A DNA stretch of 64,000 nt from Palleronia sp. LCG004 (GTDB lineage Bacteria > Pseudomonadota > Alphaproteobacteria > Rhodobacterales > Rhodobacteraceae). Below the pieces are notes generated by a model. The model was not told the DNA's origin. It ran no database searches and saw nothing but the letters and a program-made list of their open reading frames with translations. The DNA is taken from positions 1,798,001 through 1,862,000 of the forward strand of contig NZ_CP136759.1 of assembly GCF_032931615.1 (NCBI RefSeq), read 5' to 3'. Shown one piece after another: positions 58,032 through 64,000 of the stretch. Position 1 is the first letter of the stretch; every line of letters begins with the position of its first letter. Made by a program: the position numbers and the translations under genes.

Positions 58032-59497
58032 CAGCGCCCGGACATCTCGCGCACCATCCGGTCGAGCGTCCGGACCCCCCATCCCGACGCGCCCGCCGGC
58101 GCATAGGGGCTGTCGCCCTTGGTGCTCGCCACACCGGCGATGTCGATATGGCACCAGGGCGTGCCGTCCTTGACGAAGCGACGGAGGAACTCGGCGGCGG
58201 TCACGGAGCCCGCAGGTCGACCGCCCACGTTCTTGACGTCGGCGATGCGCGATTCGAGCAGTTTCGCATAGGCCTTGCCCAGCGGCATCCGCCACGCGCC
58301 CTCGTCCTCGGCACGCGCGGCGGACAGAAGCGCGTCGCAGAGCGCGTCGTCGTTGGAGAAGACACCCGCATTCTCGTGACCCAGCCCCACGATGATGGCA
58401 CCGGTGAGCGTCGCGAGATCGATCAGCCCCGACGGCTCGAACCGCTGCTGCGCGTACCACATGACGTCCGCGAGGACGAGCCGGCCTTCGGCGTCCGTGT
58501 TGATGACCTCGATCGTGTCGCCCTTCATCGCGGTCACGACGTCGCCCGGACGCGTCGCGTCGGGACCGGGCATGTTCTCGACCAGACCGACCAGCCCCAC
58601 GACATTCGCGCGCGCCTTCCGCATCGCGAGCGTCTTCATCAGGCCCGCGACGACGCCCGCCCCGCCCATGTCCATCGTCATGTCTTCCATGCCCGCCGCG
58701 GGCTTGAGGGAGATGCCGCCGGTATCGAAGACGACACCCTTGCCCACGAAGGCAAGCGGAGCCTCATCGCCGCCTCCCTGCCAGCGCATGACGACGACCT
58801 TCGACGGGCTCGCGCTGCCCTGCCCGACCGACAGCAGCGCGCCCATGCCGAGCTCGGCAAGCGCGTCTTCCTCCAGCACCTCGACCTCGAGCCCGTGTTC
58901 GGACAATGCCTCGAGCCGCCGTGCGAATTCGGTCGTCGTCAGGACGTTCGCCGGCTCATTGACGAGATCGCGGGTGAAGAACACGCCCTCCGCAACGGCC
59001 ATGAGCCCCTCGGCATCGATCGCGGCCGGATCCTCGACCATCAGCGTGATCGTCGCGGGTTCCTCTTCCGCCTCCTCGGATTTCGTCTTGTGATCGGTGA
59101 ACTCGTAGCGGCGCAGCAGGGCACCGAGCGCGATCTCGGCCGCATCCGCGCGACCGTCCGCGACGATGGTAAGATCGCCCGTCCCCGCACGGGAAAGCGC
59201 CACGCCCGCGCGCCGCGCGGTCTCCGTATCGTCATCGGCATCGAGGCGGGCAATCAGGACGGTCTCGGCCTCCATCCCCGCGGGCCAGGCGATCGCACGG
59301 GCCTCGCCCGGCTTCATCCTCGAAGCGGCGCGGCTCGCCGCGAACCGCCCGACGGCACCGTTCGTCAGCGCATCGACGCGTTCGGCACCGCCACCGAGCG
59401 CGCCGCCCTCGCCCATGAACGCGGCAACGCTGCCTTTGCTCTGGCCGAGCGTATCGAGGTCCATCGGCACGATCTCGAGAGTGGCGGGACGGGTCAT
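58031..59497 (-). CDS. pepA: Leucyl aminopeptidase (M17)
   Basis: A 488-residue cytosolic aminopeptidase of family length. Metal and active-site residues are in FVGKGVVFDTGGISLKP, DMGGAGVVAG and INTDAEGRLVLAD. It removes N-terminal residues from peptides with two zinc or manganese ions. In some gammaproteobacteria PepA also binds DNA, which cannot be judged here. It is divergent from lptF, as in many proteobacteria. Confidence 0.95.
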   Translation of the reverse strand: MTRPATLEIVPMDLDTLGQSKGSVAAFMGEGGALGGGAERVDALTNGAVGRFAASRAASRMKPGEARAIAWPAGMEAETVLIARLDADDDTETARRAGVALSRAGTGDLTIVADGRADAAEIALGALLRRYEFTDHKTKSEEAEEEPATITLMVEDPAAIDAEGLMAVAEGVFFTRDLVNEPANVLTTTEFARRLEALSEHGLEVEVLEEDALAELGMGALLSVGQGSASPSKVVVMRWQGGGDEAPLAFVGKGVVFDTGGISLKPAAGMEDMTMDMGGAGVVAGLMKTLAMRKARANVVGLVGLVENMPGPDATRPGDVVTAMKGDTIEVINTDAEGRLVLADVMWYAQQRFEPSGLIDLATLTGAIIVGLGHENAGVFSNDDALCDALLSAARAEDEGAWRMPLGKAYAKLLESRIADVKNVGGRPAGSVTAAEFLRRFVKDGTPWCHIDIAGVASTKGDSPYAPAGASGWGVRTLDRMVREMSGR

Positions 59498-59621
59498 GCG
59501 GGCTTCCTTTCCTCGGGCGATGTCGCGCCGACCCTAATCCCGCGGGCCGCCACTGGCCAGAAGGCAGTTTCGCCCGCGCGCGGCATTGGCTAATCTCCGG
59601 ACGCAAGGAACGCTCGATGGG

Positions 59622-60749
59622 ATGGCACGCTTGGGTCGATTGGACAGGTATCTGCTGTCGCAGCTTCTGATGCTCTTCGGCTTCTTCAGCCTGGTGCTGG
59701 TCCTCGTCTACTGGATCAACCGGGCCGTGACGCTGTTCGACCAACTCATCTCGAACGGCCAGACGGCGATCGTCTTCCTCGAATTCACCGCGCTCAGCCT
59801 GCCGAACGTGATCCGCGTCGTGCTGCCGGTCTCGGCCTTTGCCGCGTCGGTCTACGTCGCCAACAGGCTTCGGGGCGAGAGTGAGCTCGTCATCATGCAG
59901 TCGTCGGGCTTCTCTCCGGCGCGGCTCGCCCGTCCGGTCGCGATCTTCGGCATGTTCTGCGCCCTCGTGACGCTCGTCCTCACGCATCTGTTGGTCCCGC
60001 TGTCCAGCGGCCGGCTCGATCAGCGCGCGGCCGAGATCGCCCAGGACGTGACGGCGGGCCTGCTGACCGACGGCGAGTTCCTGCACCCGACGGACGACGT
60101 GACGATCTTCATCCGCGAGATCACGCCCGAGACCGAGCTCCTGGGTCTTTTCCTTTCGGATGCCCGCGATCCGCGCAAGCGGCTGACCTATACCGCACGC
60201 CGCGGTCTGCTGGTCCGCACCGATGACGGGCCCCGCCTCGTGATGTATTCTGGGCTGGTGCAGGACCTTGATCTCAGAACCGAACGGCTCGCCACGACGC
60301 GGTTCGAAAGCCTCTCCTTCGACATCTCGGATCTGGTCGAGATGACCGACGACATGCGCCGCGACGCCTCGGAAGTGCCGACATGGGAGCTTCTGACCGC
60401 CGGCCCCGCGCTCAGCGACGAGACGGGCGACAGCGTGACGGAGCTGGTCTACGAGGCACATGAGCGGTTCACCCAAGGGCTCTCGGCGCTGGTGACGCCC
60501 CTGGTGGGTTTTGCCGCGATGATGCTCGGAGGTTTCTCGCGGTTCGGGGCCTGGCGGCAGATCACCGGCGCGATCTGCGGTCTCATCGCGGTCGAGCTGG
60601 TCGACAACATCGCGGGCGCGCAGGTGCTGGCAGGTGCGCCTTGGCCCGTGGCCTACGCCTCGATCGCCCTTGGGCTGATCCTGACGGCGATCCTCCTTCT
60701 GCTGGCATCGCGTCCGGCGCGACGTGCGCGGGGGGCCGCCGCCGCATGA
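59622..60749 (+). CDS. lptF: LPS export permease LptF
   Basis: A 375-residue YjgP/YjgQ permease: RLDRYLLSQLLMLFGFFSLV is the first helix, followed by two more, a periplasmic jellyroll part and three C-terminal helices. With LptG and the ATPase LptB it extracts lipopolysaccharide from the inner membrane. The start MARLGRLD was chosen within a stretch with two nearby ATGs; AAGGAA lies about 12 bases upstream. Its stop overlaps the lptG start (ATGA). Confidence 0.92.
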   Translation: MARLGRLDRYLLSQLLMLFGFFSLVLVLVYWINRAVTLFDQLISNGQTAIVFLEFTALSLPNVIRVVLPVSAFAASVYVANRLRGESELVIMQSSGFSPARLARPVAIFGMFCALVTLVLTHLLVPLSSGRLDQRAAEIAQDVTAGLLTDGEFLHPTDDVTIFIREITPETELLGLFLSDARDPRKRLTYTARRGLLVRTDDGPRLVMYSGLVQDLDLRTERLATTRFESLSFDISDLVEMTDDMRRDASEVPTWELLTAGPALSDETGDSVTELVYEAHERFTQGLSALVTPLVGFAAMMLGGFSRFGAWRQITGAICGLIAVELVDNIAGAQVLAGAPWPVAYASIALGLILTAILLLLASRPARRARGAAAA

Positions 60750-61843
60750 TCCTCCATCGCTATTTCGCGCGACGCTTCCTTCGCAGCTTCGTCATGGTCG
60801 GCGGTGTCTTCCTCGGCATCCTGGTGCTGCTCGATCTCGTGGAGCAGGTGCGCCGCTTCGACGATGACGGGGCGGGCTTCGCGACGCTTCTGGGGCTGAC
60901 CATGCTGAGCGTGCCGGAAACCCTCTACAGGATCCTTCCGCTCCTCGTGATCATGGCGACGCTCGCGCTCTTTCTCAATCTCGCGCGCACTTCCGAACTC
61001 GTCGTGACGCGCGCCTCGGGTCGGTCGGCCCTGCGCGCGCTCAAGGCCCCCGTCGTCATGGCGATGCTGCTGGGCATCCTCGCCGTCGCGGCGATGAACC
61101 CGATCGTGGCGGCCACGACGCGGCATTACGACGTTTTGGCCGAGCGGATCTCGGGCTCGAACGGCAACACCCTCTCGATCAGCGACGAGGGTCTCTGGCT
61201 TCGTCAGGGCGGCGGCGCGGGCTCGCAGACGGTGATCCGCGCGACCCGCGCCGACCGCGAGGGCACGACGCTCTACGACACGAGCTTCCAGGGCCTCAGC
61301 CTCGCGGGCAGCCCGGTCTTCCGCATCGATGCCGCGATCGCCCGGCTCGACGGTTCGCGCTGGGTTCTGAGCGATGCGAAGGAATGGCGCTTCGACAGCC
61401 CCAACCCGGAACAGGGCGCACGACTGCACGACGAGCTCGAGATCGACGCCACGCTGACGGCCGAACAGATCCTCGACAGCTTCGCCACGCCCTCGGCCGT
61501 GTCGATCTGGGACCTGCCGGCCTTCATCGCGCAGCTCGAGAATGCCGGCTTCTCGGCGCGCAAGCACCGCGTCTGGTTGCAGATGGAACTCGCGACGCCG
61601 CTCCTGTTGACCGCAATGGTGCTCGTGGGCGCGGGTTTCACCATGCGCCACACGCGTTTCGGTCGCACCGGGCTCATGGTGCTTCTCGCACTCGCCATGG
61701 GCTTTACCCTTTTCTTCATCCGCAACTTCGCGCAGATCCTTGGAGAGAACGGTCAGATCCCCATCGCGCTCGCCGCATGGGGGCCGCCGGTGGCCGCGAT
61801 CCTGCTGCCGCTTGGACTGCTTCTGCATTGGGAGGACGGCTGA
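60746..61843 (+). CDS. lptG: LPS export permease LptG
   Basis: A 365-residue YjgP/YjgQ permease with the same layout as LptF: N-terminal helices beginning HRYFARRFLRSFVMVGGVFL, a jellyroll domain and three helices at the end (LLTAMVLVGAGFTMRHTRFG). It forms the LptB2FG complex with LptF. ATGA overlap with lptF; lptD begins one base after its stop. An extended upstream frame only reads inside lptF. Confidence 0.92.
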   Translation: MILHRYFARRFLRSFVMVGGVFLGILVLLDLVEQVRRFDDDGAGFATLLGLTMLSVPETLYRILPLLVIMATLALFLNLARTSELVVTRASGRSALRALKAPVVMAMLLGILAVAAMNPIVAATTRHYDVLAERISGSNGNTLSISDEGLWLRQGGGAGSQTVIRATRADREGTTLYDTSFQGLSLAGSPVFRIDAAIARLDGSRWVLSDAKEWRFDSPNPEQGARLHDELEIDATLTAEQILDSFATPSAVSIWDLPAFIAQLENAGFSARKHRVWLQMELATPLLLTAMVLVGAGFTMRHTRFGRTGLMVLLALAMGFTLFFIRNFAQILGENGQIPIALAAWGPPVAAILLPLGLLLHWEDG

Positions 61844-61844
61844 C

Positions 61845-63986
61845 ATGCGCGCGATCTGCCTGAGCCTCGCGCTCGCGCTCGCCCCGTTGTCGGGCACCGC
61901 ACAGGAACTCGCGACCCTCGTCGCCGACGAATTGCGGGTCGAGGGCGACGATGTCCTCGTTGCCGCGGGATCGGTCGAGGTCCTTTACGGCGAGACGCGG
62001 CTCGAGGCTGCGGGCATCGTCTACGACCAGTCGACCGACCGGATCAGCGTCACGGGCCCCATCACCCTCGAGGAAGGGGACCAGATCCTCGTCCTGGCCG
62101 ATCAGGCCGAACTCGACGCCGATCTCGCCGATGGGATCCTGCGCTCGGCACGGCTCGTCCTCGACCGTCAGCTCCAGCTCGCCGCGACGCAGATCGCGCG
62201 GGTCGAGGGACGCTACACGCAGCTTTCGAACACCGTGGCCTCGTCCTGCGAGATCTGCGCCGCGAACCCGACCCCCACATGGGAGATCCGCGCCCGCCGC
62301 GTCATCCACGACGAGCAGGAACGCCTTCTCTATTTCGACAATGCGACCTTCCGGCTCCTCGGCGTCCCGGTCGCCTATTTCCCGCGGTTGCGCCTGCCCG
62401 ACCCGACGCTCTCGCGGTCGAGCGGGTTCCTGATCCCCCGGCTCCGCACCACGTCGCGGTTGGGTACGGGGTTCAAGATCCCCTATTTCCAAACGCTCGG
62501 CTCCCATGCCGACGTGACCCTGTCGCCCTACCTCTCCGGCTCGACCAGCACGCTCGAGACGACCTACCGGCAGACCTTTCCGAACGGGGCGCTGCGCTTC
62601 GACGCCGCGATCACCCGCGACGATCTCCTGCCGGACGAGACGCGACACTACGTCTTCGCGCGCGGTGCCTTCGACCTGCCGCGCGGCTTCCAGCTCGAAT
62701 TCGATGTCGAACAGGTTTCCGACGAATCCTACCTCATCGATTACGGCTATGCCGATACCGACCGGCTCGAGACCGGCGTGCGGATCTTCCGCGCCCGTGC
62801 CAAGGATCTCTTCAACGCCAGCATCGTCAGCTTCGACACGTTGCGCGGGGCCGAAGGCGCGATTTCGGATCGCCTGCCCTCCTATTACGGCACGGTCGAT
62901 TACCAGCGCGCCACGCCCTTCGCCCAGGGCGAGGTCGTGCTCGACGTCAACGCCGCGACGCTCTCGCGGTCCTCGACGATCGACGGTGCCGGCCGCGACG
63001 TGTCGCGACTGGGGATGGGACTGTCCTATCGGCGCGACTGGATCACGCGCACGGGGATCGCGGGCGAGGCCGAGGCCGGGATCGCGGGGGCGCTCTACAC
63101 CATCCACAACGACAGCCGTTTCGGAAGCGAGGCCGCGCGTCTCACCCCCTATGCGAGCGTGGATCTGCGCCTGCCGCTCCAGCGCAGTTCGGCGGGCGGC
63201 GTGCGCGAGCTGATCGAGCCGATGGTCCAGCTCGCGTGGTCGGACGTGACCGGCGATGCGGTCCCCAACGAGGACAGCATCCTCGCGGAGTTCGACGAGG
63301 GCAATCTCATGGCGCTGTCGCGCTTTCCGGGCGACGACCGGATCGAAACGGGCGCGCGCGCCAATGTCGGCGTGCGGTTCACCCGGACGAGCCCGGAAGG
63401 CTGGACCCTCGGGGCCGTCGCCGGTCGCGTCTTCCGCACGACGAGCGAGAACGACCTCGACGGCGGGGCCAGCGACAGCACCGGCGGCTTCACCCGTGGG
63501 TCCGGCCTCGGGGGCAAGAGCTCCGACTGGCTCGCCGCCGCGCAGGTCCGGCTGGGCGAGCGGATCGCGTTCACGGGGCGGACCCTCTTCGACGACGAGC
63601 TCGAGCTCACCAAGAACGAGGCGCGGCTCGGCTATCTCGGCGAGCGTCTCGCGCTCGAGACGGCCTATGTTTTCCTCGACGGCGAGCCCGCCGAGAACCG
63701 CCCCCGCGACACCCACGAACTCACCCTCGAGGGCGAGTGGCGGTTGTCGCGCCACTGGATCGGAAAGTTCGATACCCGTTACGATTTCGACGTGGACCGC
63801 GCGCAGCGCTCCGGTCTCGGGCTCGAATACCGGTCGGAATGCATCAGCGTCGACATGTCCCTCTCCCGCCGCTTTACGCAGACCGACATCGTGGATCCGG
63901 CCACGGAATTCGGGATCACCGTCGCGCTTGCGGGCTTCGGCGACAGCCGTGTCGACGAGACCTTTCGCAAGCGCTGCGATGGATGA
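61845..63986 (+). CDS. lptD: LPS assembly outer-membrane protein LptD
   Basis: A 713-residue protein with a signal peptide (cut near SGTAQ), an N-terminal OstA/jellyroll domain and a C-terminal beta-barrel. Two cysteines at C135 and C138 (CEIC) and two near the C-terminus (in SECISVD and KRCDG) match the disulfide pairs that lock E. coli LptD. It inserts LPS into the outer leaflet with LptE. GGAGG precedes the ATG. Operon with lptF and lptG. Confidence 0.92.
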   Translation: MRAICLSLALALAPLSGTAQELATLVADELRVEGDDVLVAAGSVEVLYGETRLEAAGIVYDQSTDRISVTGPITLEEGDQILVLADQAELDADLADGILRSARLVLDRQLQLAATQIARVEGRYTQLSNTVASSCEICAANPTPTWEIRARRVIHDEQERLLYFDNATFRLLGVPVAYFPRLRLPDPTLSRSSGFLIPRLRTTSRLGTGFKIPYFQTLGSHADVTLSPYLSGSTSTLETTYRQTFPNGALRFDAAITRDDLLPDETRHYVFARGAFDLPRGFQLEFDVEQVSDESYLIDYGYADTDRLETGVRIFRARAKDLFNASIVSFDTLRGAEGAISDRLPSYYGTVDYQRATPFAQGEVVLDVNAATLSRSSTIDGAGRDVSRLGMGLSYRRDWITRTGIAGEAEAGIAGALYTIHNDSRFGSEAARLTPYASVDLRLPLQRSSAGGVRELIEPMVQLAWSDVTGDAVPNEDSILAEFDEGNLMALSRFPGDDRIETGARANVGVRFTRTSPEGWTLGAVAGRVFRTTSENDLDGGASDSTGGFTRGSGLGGKSSDWLAAAQVRLGERIAFTGRTLFDDELELTKNEARLGYLGERLALETAYVFLDGEPAENRPRDTHELTLEGEWRLSRHWIGKFDTRYDFDVDRAQRSGLGLEYRSECISVDMSLSRRFTQTDIVDPATEFGITVALAGFGDSRVDETFRKRCDG

Positions 63987-64000
63987 TATGAGCCCCGCGA
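63979..64000 (+). CDS. Start of the next gene, cut by the window end
   Basis: An ATG at 63979 gives a frame MDDMSPA and overlaps the lptD stop by eight bases; a second in-frame ATG is at 63988. In related genomes the gene after lptD is often a SurA-type peptidyl-prolyl isomerase, but only about 22 bases are visible here, so the identity is a guess from context. Confidence 0.3.

Noticed and set aside
61716..63755. 679-codon minus-strand frame opposite lptD
   Set aside because: Antisense shadow of lptD, low in hydrophobic pattern and without motifs; the plus strand has the whole LptD protein.

Overview
The window reads as a stretch of core chromosome from an alphaproteobacterium of the Rhodobacterales (Roseobacter/Rhodobacter group). 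The evidence is high GC with dense coding on both strands, a 105-residue DUF6280-type protein, a DksA with one zinc-finger cysteine, adjacent Entner-Doudoroff genes (edd, eda), a TRAP transporter with a TakP/FcbT-type binding protein, the bactofilin/M23 pair, and a GEAS variant of the acetolactate synthase cofactor motif. I see no rRNA, tRNA, insertion sequence, prophage or CRISPR array.

Layout. 1-5 kb: end of a PLP aminotransferase, a class-V aminotransferase, then an overlapping trio of MsbA-like ABC exporter, YgfZ and a fructosamine-kinase-like protein. 5-8 kb: EF-P, DUF6280, a PopZ-like protein, TolC and a Pcm-like methyltransferase. 9-16 kb: queA, a YhdP/AsmA-like giant, Bcp peroxiredoxin, M23 peptidase plus bactofilin. 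16-19 kb: chromate transporter and an arsR-acr3-arsC operon. 19-25.6 kb: prfB, PBP1A, a degenerate AmiC-type amidase and a class I aminotransferase. 25.7-34 kb: DsbA-like oxidoreductase, tpiA, flavin monooxygenase, dksA, a MoxR / DUF2927 lipoprotein / 55-residue membrane protein / CoxE-type VWA module, OsmC and a small M48 protease. 34-44 kb: PIN-domain protein, rRNA methyltransferase, edd-eda, glnE, YbaK, DUF2852, RDD and bacterial arginyl/leucyl transferase. 44-49.8 kb: TRAP transporter and BrkB/YihY. 50-53 kb: ilvI-ilvH behind a leader peptide and attenuator. 53-64 kb: ndk, GST, ABC-F ATPase, MarC, retropepsin-like protease, holC-pepA, and lptF-lptG-lptD leading into a gene cut by the window end.

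How the genes work together. Envelope biogenesis dominates: PBP1A and its amidase-like neighbour, bactofilin and M23, LptF/G/D, TolC and a YhdP-like protein. Central metabolism is represented by edd/eda, tpiA and ilvI/ilvH. Stress and metal defence is represented by the ars operon, ChrA, Bcp, OsmC and GST.

Most notable signals: an amidase that appears to have lost its zinc ligands; an unlisted 15-codon Val/Ile/Leu-rich leader peptide plus intrinsic terminator before ilvI; paired TGTAAA-N5-TTTACA palindromes before the DUF2852 gene; a 70-bp imperfect palindrome at the PIN gene start; an arsR promoter/operator that implies a leaderless mRNA; and a Pcm homologue with an altered acceptor-site motif.
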